DNA of 50,961 nt, from contig JAITMM010000014.1 of assembly GCA_031277335.1 (NCBI GenBank), positions 1 to 50,961 of the forward strand. The letters are read 5' to 3'. Numbering within the stretch: position 1 is the stretch's first letter; every line of letters starts with the position of its first letter. Below the pieces are notes generated by a model. It saw only the letters and a program-made list of their open reading frames with translations, did no database searches and was not told the DNA's origin. This document shows, one piece after another, positions 36,503 through 46,033 of the stretch. This DNA comes from Tannerella sp. Its GTDB lineage: Bacteria; Bacteroidota; Bacteroidia; Bacteroidales; Tannerellaceae. The position numbers and the translations under genes were made by a program.

Positions 36503-38128
36503 ATGCTCAAAGACCTACAACTCCGACTTTTGCCCGACGAGGCTGCCAATGAAGATTCGCTTCGGCGCGTCGTCTGTCGCGAGTTGGGAGAGGATCCCGA
36601 AACGGTAAAAGCCGTGCGTATCCTGAAACGCTCGATTGACGCGCGTCAGCGTGTGATTTATATCAATCTCACCTTGCGCGTCTTTATCAATGAAATGCCT
36701 GATACACTTGAATATCCGATTATTTCCTATCCCGATGTGTCAGGCGGCAGACCTGTCATCGTCGTGGGCGCCGGTCCGGCCGGCCTGTTTGCCGCGCTCA
36801 GGCTGATTGAACTGGGCTTGCGTCCTGTCGTCGTCGAGCGCGGGAAAAATGTGCACGACCGCAGGAGAGATATCGCCAAAATCAGCACCAACCATCTCGT
36901 CAACCCCGAATCGAACTATTGCTTCGGCGAAGGCGGAGCAGGTGCTTTCTCTGACGGCAAACTGTATACGCGCAGCACGAAAAGAGGCTCCGTCGAACGT
37001 ATCCTGCAGATTTTCTGCCAACACGGCGCCAACCCTTCCATCCTGTGGGACGTCCACCCGCATATCGGGACGGACAAACTCCCGCGCATCATCGAAAAGA
37101 TGCGCAACCAAATCATCGCATCCGGCGGCGAAGTACATTTCGAAACGTGCATGAAAAGCCTGATTATCAAGGATAACAAAGTGATCGGCATCGAGTCGCA
37201 GCAAGGCGAAATTTTTCATGGCCCGGTGATCCTGGCTACGGGACATTCGGCACGCGATGTATACGAATGGCTTCACAGTCAACAGATACCGATCGAAATA
37301 CAGGGAATAGCCGTCGGCGTGCGGCTCGAACATCCGCAAGCGCTGATTGACCGCATTCGCTATCACCGTCCCGAAGGACGCGGCGAATACTTGCCGCCCG
37401 CCGAATACAGGTTTGTCACCCGTGCCCGTGACCGCGGCGTCTATTCTTTCTGCATGTGCCCCGGCGGCATTGTCGTGCCGGCAGCTTCCGGCCCCAATCA
37501 GCTGGTAGTAAACGGCATGTCATCTTCATTCCGCAGTTCCAAATGGGCAAATGCCGGCATGGTCGTCGAGTTACTGCCTGAAGACCTCCGGTCTAAAGAA
37601 CTTCAAATCAATCGCGGCAGCACTGAAAGCCGATTCAATACTGAAAGCCGAATAAATAAGGACGACGCCTCCCCGCTGCGCATGATGCACTTTCAAGCGC
37701 AGTTGGAAAAAATCTGCCGGCAGCAGGGCGGCATGACGCAAGTGGCTCCCGCCCAGCGAATGACCGATTTCATAAAGCATCAACAATCGTCCGACCTGCC
37801 CCCATCGTCCTACGCACCGGGGTTATTGTCCTTGCCGTTTCATGCCTGGATGCCACCCTTTCTGACAAAGCGTTTGGAGGAGGCATTTCATCAATTCGAC
37901 AGCGTCTCCAAAGGGTTCCTTACCCGCGAAGCCATCCTGATCGGCCTTGAATCACGCACCTCCGCACCCGTCAGAATCCTCCGTGACAAAGAGACCTTGC
38001 AGCACGTCACTCTAAAAGGCCTTTACCCCTGCGGCGAAGGCGCCGGCTACGCAGGCGGCATTATCTCCGCCGCCATCGATGGAGAATTATGCGCCGAGCG
38101 CGTAGCGAGCCTGCGAAGCAATCAATAA
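36503..38128 (+). CDS. FAD-dependent oxidoreductase/dehydrogenase family protein
   Basis: VIVVGAGPAGLFAALRLIELGLRPVVVERG; NYCFGEGGAGAFSDGKLYTR; PCGEGAGYAGGIISAAIDG. Confidence 0.92.
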   Translation: MLKDLQLRLLPDEAANEDSLRRVVCRELGEDPETVKAVRILKRSIDARQRVIYINLTLRVFINEMPDTLEYPIISYPDVSGGRPVIVVGAGPAGLFAALRLIELGLRPVVVERGKNVHDRRRDIAKISTNHLVNPESNYCFGEGGAGAFSDGKLYTRSTKRGSVERILQIFCQHGANPSILWDVHPHIGTDKLPRIIEKMRNQIIASGGEVHFETCMKSLIIKDNKVIGIESQQGEIFHGPVILATGHSARDVYEWLHSQQIPIEIQGIAVGVRLEHPQALIDRIRYHRPEGRGEYLPPAEYRFVTRARDRGVYSFCMCPGGIVVPAASGPNQLVVNGMSSSFRSSKWANAGMVVELLPEDLRSKELQINRGSTESRFNTESRINKDDASPLRMMHFQAQLEKICRQQGGMTQVAPAQRMTDFIKHQQSSDLPPSSYAPGLLSLPFHAWMPPFLTKRLEEAFHQFDSVSKGFLTREAILIGLESRTSAPVRILRDKETLQHVTLKGLYPCGEGAGYAGGIISAAIDGELCAERVASLRSNQ

Positions 38129-38215
38129 ACGTCAGAATTTTTATTAATAATTTTTCTGTTCCGTTAATAAATCATATCTCAGTATAAAAATAGAAACTTA
38201 TTATAAAATAATCAA

Positions 38216-41200
38216 ATGAAATTCTTTATTTTATTACTCTGTATTTTGCCGTTCGCATCATTCGGACAACGGACAGCCAGCGGTCAAATCACTGATGCTG
38301 AGGATAAAACTCCTGTGCAGGGTGTTACGGTTTTTCTTTCCAATACGTCAGTGGCCGATATGACAGACGCCGACGGTCGTTATCGGCTTGAGATACCGGG
38401 CGAAGGGAGTTATCAGCTTACAGTCTCACATGTGGGATATCAAGCTGTATATAAAGATATTGAAGCAGGAACGGCTTCTTTTGTATTTGATGTGGCTTTG
38501 CAACCTCGCGAGATGGACGAAGTGGTGATAGCTAAAAAAATCAAATTCAGGCAGCGTGATATAAATTTGTTTTGGCAGACCGTACTGGGAGAAAAACCGA
38601 CGGAACGGAGAATATGGGTTCAGAATCCGGAAGCCGTTTATTATTACTACAACGCCGACACCCGCAAACTGACAGTGACGTGCCGCGAACCGCTGCAAAT
38701 ATTTAATTACGAATTGGGATATCATATTCAATATATCCTGAAAAATTTTACTCACGATTACGGTACGGACGTCACCGAATTTAGCCAGCAGTTCTTTTTC
38801 TCAGAATTGGAACCGGAAAATCTTAAACAGAAAAACGAATGGGAGAACAGAAGACGCGAAGTATATAGGATATCGGCTGAAAAATTTTACAAATCTCTGT
38901 ATAACAACTCCATGACTGAGGACGGTTTCGTCTTGGCCGATTTGCGCAAAAGTGTTGAAATTAACAAATCCTACGAGATCACCGTGTTGGACCCTGCCGT
39001 CCTGCTGTCGCCCGCGGCGCCCGACGGAAGCAGAACATTGAATTTCGCCGGCCGACAGATTTTACTGATTTGCTACGGCCGTCCTGTGACGGAAATGGAT
39101 TTGCAGCATCTCAATACATTAGATGTAAGAGATATTATTAAAAATCAACGTCTTATGATTGACATGTTGCAGGGAGAATCTATACGCATCTATCCCGACG
39201 GCACTTATGCAGACCTGCTGGAAGTGCTGCCTGTCAATTTATTGTCTACCATTATGTCACTTAACCGCAGATTGCCAACCGAATATTTGCCTGAAGCACT
39301 TTCCATTGCCATGTCGGAGATGGAAAAAGAAAAGACAGCCGTGCTTGATAGTGTATCACAACGTATTGCTACACAGCTTTATGAATATCCGCAGGAAAAA
39401 ATACACCTGCATACTGACCGCGATGTTTATGTGCCCGGAGAAAAGATATGGTTCAAGGCGTATCTTGTCGATGCGGCCACTCATCAGCGTTCGGATATCA
39501 GCCGGTATATATTTGTGGAGCTTGTCAGTCCTGACGATTCACTTGTCAACCGTGTGATGATCCGACCCGAGAACGGGATGTTTTTCGGATATCTACCGAT
39601 CACCGAGCGCGTGCCCGACGGCTATTATACGCTGCGAAGCTATACGCGGTATATGGAAAATAGCGGAGAGGATTATTTTTTCAGGAAAAATATCAGGATT
39701 GGAAATATTGGCAATCTCCTATCATTAGTTGATACAATAAACAACGAAAGGAATGATATGATTTTAAACGATTTCGATGTGTCATTTTTCCCTGAAGGCG
39801 GAAATTTGGTAGAAGGCGTATTGAGTCGGGTGGCATTGAAGGCATTGCGGAGCGATGGGACTACGGAAAGCATATCCGGAAAAATAGTCGACGAAAACGG
39901 TATCGTAATAACTGATGTACAGACATTTTATGCCGGAATGGGTGTTTTTTCAATTACACCTGAACGCGGAAAGAAATATTCTTTGCAATGCAGTAACACT
40001 GCAAATTGTGAAAAACGTTTCGAACTGCCGCAGGCAAATGCCCGTGCCTATGCGTTGACAGCAATTCAGGATGATGAAACCATCTCGGTCGGCATCCTGA
40101 AAAATCCGCTCAGCCCTGATATTCCAGGCTATCTGATGGCCCATTGCCGAGGCAAAATCATCTATTTCGATGTCTTGAATAGCGATGACCGGGCTGTCGA
40201 CCTTATTACGGACGATTTGCCTGCAGGCATTATCCATTTAATCCTTTTCGACCGGCAGTTGAATCCGCTCAGCGAACGGCTTGTTTTCAATAAAAACGAT
40301 AAAGACATGGCACAGGCGGAATGGAACACCGATAAAGCCTCGTATGAACAGCGTGAGCATGTCCTGGTGACTCTGTCCCTTACGGGGTTGCAGGAAAATC
40401 TACAGGAAGGCGATTTGTCGGTGGCCGTCACGGACGACAGGGATTTGACAGCCGATGCCTCTGCAACCGTCGCATCCACCCTGTTGCTTTCTTCCGAACT
40501 GAAAGGGAATATTGAGAACCCGGCTTGGTATTTAAATGAAAATCCTGATGCGCAACGAGCATTAGACCTTTTGATGATGACCCATGGCTGGAGAAGATAT
40601 GACATGCCGGCAGTCGCCGGGGGAAAGCTCGAAAATCCTTCCATCGCCCCGCAGACAGGTCAGGAAATATCCGGCACGGTCAAGCGTTCGGGGCTGTTCG
40701 GACGGTCAAGTGCGCTGGTAAACAGCGAAGTTTCCATTTTGTCGCAGCAAGGTAATTTTGCTATTGTATCAACGGATCTGGACGGGAGATTCAAGTATCG
40801 TGATATCGAGTTTCCCGACAGTACGATGTTCTTTATTCAGTCTCTGAGCGACCGTGGCGCCAATCGCACAGAGATCGTGCTTGACGGAGAATTGTTTCCG
40901 CCGCCGGTGCACGTTCCTATATTAGAGACGTTGCGCGCAACGTCTCTACAAGACGAAGATGCATTTATCGGCAAGGCGGAACAACGGGCAAAGTATGATG
41001 AAGATATGTGGTCAATAAATCTGAGCGAAGTGGAGGTCACAGCGCGCAGAATGGCAAGTAGAGAAGAGCCTCGCCTCAAATATGAACTGAATAAAGGCTC
41101 GGATGCTACTGTCCGTAGAGAGGCAATTGCGAAAGTTCGCTATACCCATATTGCTGATTATTTGAGTACCGTTCCCGGCGTTCGCGTTTCGACTGATCCT

Positions 41201-41740
41201 CTCGACCCTCGCGCCAGACGAATAAATATCAGAGGAGCAAGCTCTTACTCCTTGTCTACAGAGCCTTTGATTATAATCGATGGAGTAGCTGTTTCCGGAA
41301 TGGGGGCAGGAGAAGACCCTTTGGCATCTATGCCTGTTGAAATGGTGGAGAGCATTGACGTGTTCTCGGGCGGAAGCGCTTCGGCATTTGGCGCCCGTGG
41401 AGCCAACGGAGTGATAAGCATCACCACCGTAAGAGGATTTTCCGACAGCGACAGATTGACAGGGACAACAACGAATAATTTGGTCTACTCCCCGTTGGGT
41501 TATCAAAAGCCTATCGAGTTTTATGCCCCGAAATACGATTCGCCCGATGCAAAAAATTCAACCATTCCCGACTTCCGGACTACGATTTTCTGGAAGCCTG
41601 ACATTATTTTCAACGGCGAGGAAGAAGTGAGCTTCGATTTCTATACTGCCGATTTCCCGACTACCTATTCCGTTGTGATTGAAGGATTAACGGCAGACGG
41701 AAAAATCATCAGACAGGTCGAAAAAATTGAAGTAAAATAA
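38216..41740 (+). CDS. Large carboxypeptidase-regulatory / MG2-like / TonB-plug domain protein without an evident beta-barrel
   Basis: GQITDAEDKTPVQGVTVFLSNTSVADMTDADGRY; HTDRDVYVPGEKIWFKAYLVDA; plug IADYLSTVPGVRV...INIRGASSY...PLIIIDGVAV...GANGVISITT. Confidence 0.87.
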   Translation: MKFFILLLCILPFASFGQRTASGQITDAEDKTPVQGVTVFLSNTSVADMTDADGRYRLEIPGEGSYQLTVSHVGYQAVYKDIEAGTASFVFDVALQPREMDEVVIAKKIKFRQRDINLFWQTVLGEKPTERRIWVQNPEAVYYYYNADTRKLTVTCREPLQIFNYELGYHIQYILKNFTHDYGTDVTEFSQQFFFSELEPENLKQKNEWENRRREVYRISAEKFYKSLYNNSMTEDGFVLADLRKSVEINKSYEITVLDPAVLLSPAAPDGSRTLNFAGRQILLICYGRPVTEMDLQHLNTLDVRDIIKNQRLMIDMLQGESIRIYPDGTYADLLEVLPVNLLSTIMSLNRRLPTEYLPEALSIAMSEMEKEKTAVLDSVSQRIATQLYEYPQEKIHLHTDRDVYVPGEKIWFKAYLVDAATHQRSDISRYIFVELVSPDDSLVNRVMIRPENGMFFGYLPITERVPDGYYTLRSYTRYMENSGEDYFFRKNIRIGNIGNLLSLVDTINNERNDMILNDFDVSFFPEGGNLVEGVLSRVALKALRSDGTTESISGKIVDENGIVITDVQTFYAGMGVFSITPERGKKYSLQCSNTANCEKRFELPQANARAYALTAIQDDETISVGILKNPLSPDIPGYLMAHCRGKIIYFDVLNSDDRAVDLITDDLPAGIIHLILFDRQLNPLSERLVFNKNDKDMAQAEWNTDKASYEQREHVLVTLSLTGLQENLQEGDLSVAVTDDRDLTADASATVASTLLLSSELKGNIENPAWYLNENPDAQRALDLLMMTHGWRRYDMPAVAGGKLENPSIAPQTGQEISGTVKRSGLFGRSSALVNSEVSILSQQGNFAIVSTDLDGRFKYRDIEFPDSTMFFIQSLSDRGANRTEIVLDGELFPPPVHVPILETLRATSLQDEDAFIGKAEQRAKYDEDMWSINLSEVEVTARRMASREEPRLKYELNKGSDATVRREAIAKVRYTHIADYLSTVPGVRVSTDPLDPRARRINIRGASSYSLSTEPLIIIDGVAVSGMGAGEDPLASMPVEMVESIDVFSGGSASAFGARGANGVISITTVRGFSDSDRLTGTTTNNLVYSPLGYQKPIEFYAPKYDSPDAKNSTIPDFRTTIFWKPDIIFNGEEEVSFDFYTADFPTTYSVVIEGLTADGKIIRQVEKIEVK
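40923..40948. repeat. Perfect 26-bp palindrome TAGAGACGTTGCGCGCAACGTCTCTA inside CDS
   Basis: Read directly; encodes LETLRATSLQ in frame. Confidence 0.95.
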
Positions 41741-41808
41741 TATAACAGTTGACGTTCTGTCTGAAAATGTTTTAAATTACACAGTGGAAATATAGTTTAT
41801 TAAAAAAA

Positions 41809-43128
41809 ATGAAACGGACGACGATTACTCTTTTAAAAATCGGACTGCTTGCATGCATTTCATTATTTGGATGTCGTAAAGAAAGCAGGGATAAACCGGA
41901 CGGTTTGGCGGTTATTGATATCATTAATAATCTCGGAAAATATCAGACGATCCCTGTCAGTGAATTTGTGTCTGAATTGGAATATATTCCGTTAGAGACC
42001 GACCTTGAATGTTTGATCGGAGAAAATATAAGAGACCTTATCGTTACTACAACGCACATCTTTATTGTTAGTGATAATTATTGTTACGCATTTGGTCGTG
42101 ATGGCAAATTTCTCAACCGGATAGGAAGAATTGGAAACGGGCCGGGAGAATATCAAGTAATAGGCAATTTGTCAGTCGATGAACAAAACAAAACCCTCTT
42201 TTTTGAAAACTTTCGAAACGTGTTTGAATATTCTTGGGATGGCGTTTTTCAAAAATCAATCCCTATACCCGAAAACACGAATAAAAGTCCTCTTGGTGAT
42301 GTTTCTTTTGTACGAAATAATCTGTTTATAGGTCATAATCATAATCATGTTGGTAATGAACCATATAATTTTCTCCTGTTTGATACACTCGGTCAGGTTG
42401 TCAAATCTTTTGAAAACCATGTGAAAATAAATCATACCAAGCCAAGTTATTTTATTGCAGAGCGCGCCATTAAACCGTTTCGAATGTCGGAAAGTATTTT
42501 TGTAAAAGAAAATTCAAATGATACATTATACTATTTAAACAAATATAATGAGATGATTGCCGGTTACATATTTGATTTAGGCAACTTTGGATACTCAATA
42601 CAAAAAAGACTTAATGCAAATCAACGGGATTATAAAGAAACAATAAAAGGAGGATTAATTCATATCCCTAATTATAATATGCCGATAGTTGGCACTCCCC
42701 GGTATCTCTTTTTTAGTTTTACTGCAGAGGAAGTACCAAAAAACATTCCTTTTCCCGCAAAAAGAGTTCGCATTCCTGTTATTCCTCCCGGCTTCAAAGT
42801 TACAGGACGTATTGATAGTCATAGTGTAGTTGGTATTTATTTTTTTGAGAATCAAATTACCCGGTTATTAGATGCCGATCACATTTCTCTTATACCCGGT
42901 CTCATGAATGATGTGGATGGTGGCCTGTCTTTTTGGCCAAGATATTATAGCTCGGACAACGAATTGATAGATATCTGGCAATCTTATGACATGAAAGAAT
43001 TTTTGACGGACAAATATTTTGCTTCCCACGAAATAAAAAATCCCCAAGCCCATAAAAAACTGAAAGAATTGTTGAATAAGATAAGTGCAGCAGACAATCC
43101 GGTGGTCGTCATAGGCAAGATGAAATAA
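41809..43128 (+). CDS. 6-bladed beta-propeller lipoprotein (paralog 1 of the right-end cluster)
   Basis: LACISLFGC lipobox; LEYIPLETD; FGRDGKFLNRIGRIGNGPGEY; C-terminal ADNPVVVIGKMK. Confidence 0.88.
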   Translation: MKRTTITLLKIGLLACISLFGCRKESRDKPDGLAVIDIINNLGKYQTIPVSEFVSELEYIPLETDLECLIGENIRDLIVTTTHIFIVSDNYCYAFGRDGKFLNRIGRIGNGPGEYQVIGNLSVDEQNKTLFFENFRNVFEYSWDGVFQKSIPIPENTNKSPLGDVSFVRNNLFIGHNHNHVGNEPYNFLLFDTLGQVVKSFENHVKINHTKPSYFIAERAIKPFRMSESIFVKENSNDTLYYLNKYNEMIAGYIFDLGNFGYSIQKRLNANQRDYKETIKGGLIHIPNYNMPIVGTPRYLFFSFTAEEVPKNIPFPAKRVRIPVIPPGFKVTGRIDSHSVVGIYFFENQITRLLDADHISLIPGLMNDVDGGLSFWPRYYSSDNELIDIWQSYDMKEFLTDKYFASHEIKNPQAHKKLKELLNKISAADNPVVVIGKMK

Positions 43129-43304
43129 AAAAATACCAAAAGAATTGTTTTTTGAAAAAAAGATTATAAATTTGCAATGTTAAACCGGCAAAGCATCACT
43201 TTAAGACAGTCTGGTTTTGGTCTACAAACGGGAAACAGTATACTTATTATCAATAAAAATGTTTTAATTCTCTATATAAAAAGCAATAATAAACATTATA
43301 GACT

Positions 43305-44456
43305 ATGCTTAAAAATATATTTAATTTTCTTATTTATAGTACAATATGTCTTTCACTTATCGGATGTAAGGCAAAGATAGACAAAGAGAATCAATTTATT
43401 CAGATTGATGTAAACGCTTCTTCTACCGAAAAGGCGATTAATTTGTCAGAAATTGCTGATATTGAATATTTGCAACTGGATTTCAATGATGAATTTCTGT
43501 TTAATGAACCGCCTGAAAATATTACGGACAGTAAGTTGATAATTCATCAGTTGAATGGAGATATTCTTGTTTTTTTAAGATCGGGAAAGCCTCTGTCAAA
43601 ATTCAACCATACGGGTAATGGACCCGGAGAATATGCCTCTATCACGGGCAAATGTTTCTACGATGAAGCTGCGGACGAGATTTATGTTAGAACTTGGAAT
43701 AAATTGATGGTTTACTCATTATCAGGGCTGTACAGACGGGAGATACCATTGTTGGAAGAAGATGGAGCCTCCATCACTAACATTGTAGTTTTTGATTCGG
43801 AGACCTTATTGCTTCATGACGAGAATGTTGTGTATGCGTCTCCCTTTGTATTGATTTCCAAACAAGACGGTAGCGTTTTGGAAACAGTAAATCTTCCTGT
43901 ATATAAAAGGTTGATTTTAAAAGTATTAACAGACGAATGGGAGGGTGGCAAAGCTTATGCAGGACTGCCTCTTACGAATATTTTAAGATACAATAACGGA
44001 TATTTGCTGAGTGATTTTTCCAATGATACGATTTATTTCTTTTCCCGGGAAAAAGTACTTTCGCCAATAATGGTAAGAAAACCTGAAGTACAGTCAATGA
44101 ATCCGGTAATTGCATTGCATGGATTTGTCGAAGCCGGGAATTATGAATTTATGTTTACTACAAAAGTACAGCTTGAAAACAAAAGACTGCCAAGAAAATA
44201 CCTGATGCGTGACAAAACGACAGGCTCGATGTTTGTCCCTGCAATCACTTTTGACGACTATCGGGGAAAGGTTGTTGATATTTCTCCTTTTACGGTATTA
44301 AACACAACTGATAGCAAATTGGGGGTTATCGTGCTAAGTATGACAGAATTAAAGGATGCTAACCTGGAAAACAAACTGAGTGGCAGATTAAAAGAGTTGG
44401 TAGACAATTCGGACGAGGAAGGAAACGATATCTATATGTTATTGCATTTCAAGTAG
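43305..44456 (+). CDS. 6-bladed beta-propeller lipoprotein (paralog 2)
   Basis: STICLSLIGCKAK lipobox; ADIEYLQLD; FNHTGNGPGEYASITG. Confidence 0.85.
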   Translation: MLKNIFNFLIYSTICLSLIGCKAKIDKENQFIQIDVNASSTEKAINLSEIADIEYLQLDFNDEFLFNEPPENITDSKLIIHQLNGDILVFLRSGKPLSKFNHTGNGPGEYASITGKCFYDEAADEIYVRTWNKLMVYSLSGLYRREIPLLEEDGASITNIVVFDSETLLLHDENVVYASPFVLISKQDGSVLETVNLPVYKRLILKVLTDEWEGGKAYAGLPLTNILRYNNGYLLSDFSNDTIYFFSREKVLSPIMVRKPEVQSMNPVIALHGFVEAGNYEFMFTTKVQLENKRLPRKYLMRDKTTGSMFVPAITFDDYRGKVVDISPFTVLNTTDSKLGVIVLSMTELKDANLENKLSGRLKELVDNSDEEGNDIYMLLHFK

Positions 44457-44589
44457 ATTAATCTAACTGACGCATATATTTCGGAGTACGAACAATCTCT
44501 TCATATCGACGCCGAGCTATGTGTATTTGACGAAAACAGACAGAAATTAACGTACGGTATCTTGAAAGGAGTAATACTATATGAAAAAA

Positions 44590-44621
44590 GTTGGATTATC
44601 AAGTAACAATATCTATCTTTG
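44590..44621 (+). promoter_or_regulatory. Candidate Bacteroidetes promoter (GTTG-N20-TATCTTTG)
   Basis: GTTG 44590-44593, TATCTTTG 44614-44621, upstream of the 44656 gene. Confidence 0.5.
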
Positions 44622-44655
44622 CATATTATTAAAAGATATATTAAAATAATTTTTC

Positions 44656-45879
44656 ATGAATAAAAAAGGTCTTGTTTTATTGATGTTATTAATTTTGACG
44701 GTCAGCCAAGTTATAAGTCCTCAATCAGGTACTGAAAATCTGCCGGTCATTGATTTGTCAAAAACATATCCCAAAAAGGAGAAAAATCTACGTGATGTTG
44801 CAGATTTTGAATACATCCCTTTAGAAACAACCGATGATGTTTTATTGGGCAATAGAGCTGTTCTTTCAGATGTTTCAGACAACTATATTCTTATACATGA
44901 CTGGGAACGTGGTGATATATTTGTCTTCAATCGAGCTGGGAAAATAATATCCCATTTCAATCATAAAGGACAGAGCGGACGAGAATATCAAATGATTGCC
45001 GGTGTATCATCCAACTCGATCGGAACTATTTTAGATGAAAAAAATGAGGAAATTTTTGTTTGTTCCTATTCCATTCAGGTTTATTCGCTGAGCGGAGAAC
45101 ACAAACGTACTTTACCGGTAAACACGATAAAGTATAATTCTAAAGTTTTCAATTTTGATGATGAAACCCTGCTTTTATACGAAGATTTCATTTTTAATCC
45201 TGCCAATAAAAGCAAATCTAAAACAAATCCATACAGTCTGATATCAAAAAAAGACGGAAGTGTGACGGCAGTTTTGGATATTCATTTACCTAAACGGGTT
45301 TCTACAAAAGTATTTCAAGAACTTGAGAATGGCAAAGTATGGAATTCTATTAATATTTTCCCGTCAAACATGCATTACGGTAAAGATTTTGTCATTGCAG
45401 ACACGTCATCCGACACGCTATACATTTTAACACAAGACCGTAAGCTAAAGCCTTTGTTAGCCAGAAAGCCGTCAGTCCATGCTTCAACCGACCCAATGCT
45501 TATCTGGTCACCCATATTGACAACCGATAAATTTATAATTTTCTGTATAATTCCTATAAAGCTTCAGTTGGCAGGTAGTCGCGAAGGCGGTGACGGTGGA
45601 AAAGCTGCGACATATATGTATGAGTTCGAAACCGGCGAAATAAGTGACACATCGTTTTTAGATTTAGATGTAGTAAGAAACATGAATAGAAGATGGAATA
45701 AGGATTGGAATATTGGACAAACTCCTCGCATTTCTAAAAATATGACAGCCCAACTGATTTGGCCAATGTATATTATCAATGCATTTAAGGCTAAGCAATT
45801 AACAAAGGATATGAATAAGTTTGCGAAAACACTTAACGAAGATGATAATCCGATAGTAAGAATTGTTAAATTTAAGTAA
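44656..45879 (+). CDS. 6-bladed beta-propeller protein (paralog 3)
   Basis: Signal peptide; FEYIPLETTDDVLLG; FNHKGQSGREYQMIAG; C-terminal DDNPIVRIVKFK. Confidence 0.86.
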   Translation: MNKKGLVLLMLLILTVSQVISPQSGTENLPVIDLSKTYPKKEKNLRDVADFEYIPLETTDDVLLGNRAVLSDVSDNYILIHDWERGDIFVFNRAGKIISHFNHKGQSGREYQMIAGVSSNSIGTILDEKNEEIFVCSYSIQVYSLSGEHKRTLPVNTIKYNSKVFNFDDETLLLYEDFIFNPANKSKSKTNPYSLISKKDGSVTAVLDIHLPKRVSTKVFQELENGKVWNSINIFPSNMHYGKDFVIADTSSDTLYILTQDRKLKPLLARKPSVHASTDPMLIWSPILTTDKFIIFCIIPIKLQLAGSREGGDGGKAATYMYEFETGEISDTSFLDLDVVRNMNRRWNKDWNIGQTPRISKNMTAQLIWPMYIINAFKAKQLTKDMNKFAKTLNEDDNPIVRIVKFK

Positions 45880-46033
45880 ATATTGAGTTGCATGAAATCT
45901 TTTTTTCAAATAGAGACGTATTTATCGAGCGAAATAACATTAAAACGAATGTCCATTGAAATGAACACTGTATATCATAATTTATTTTTATCATATCAAA
46001 AAAAAGAACACTAAAATATAAAAGACTGAATTT

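Noticed and set aside
36740-37366. 208-aa antisense ORF opposite the FAD oxidoreductase
   Set aside because: Antisense shadow of a well-supported conserved CDS; His/Arg/Ala-rich, no motif.
41012-41506. 164-aa antisense ORF inside the TonB-plug gene
   Set aside because: The opposite strand encodes a clear plug domain; this one has no domain-like pattern.
43177-43380. 67-aa ORF before propeller paralog 2 as a possible exported peptide
   Set aside because: Overlaps the start of the 43305 gene in another frame, and has no GG or NVEALA leader pattern.
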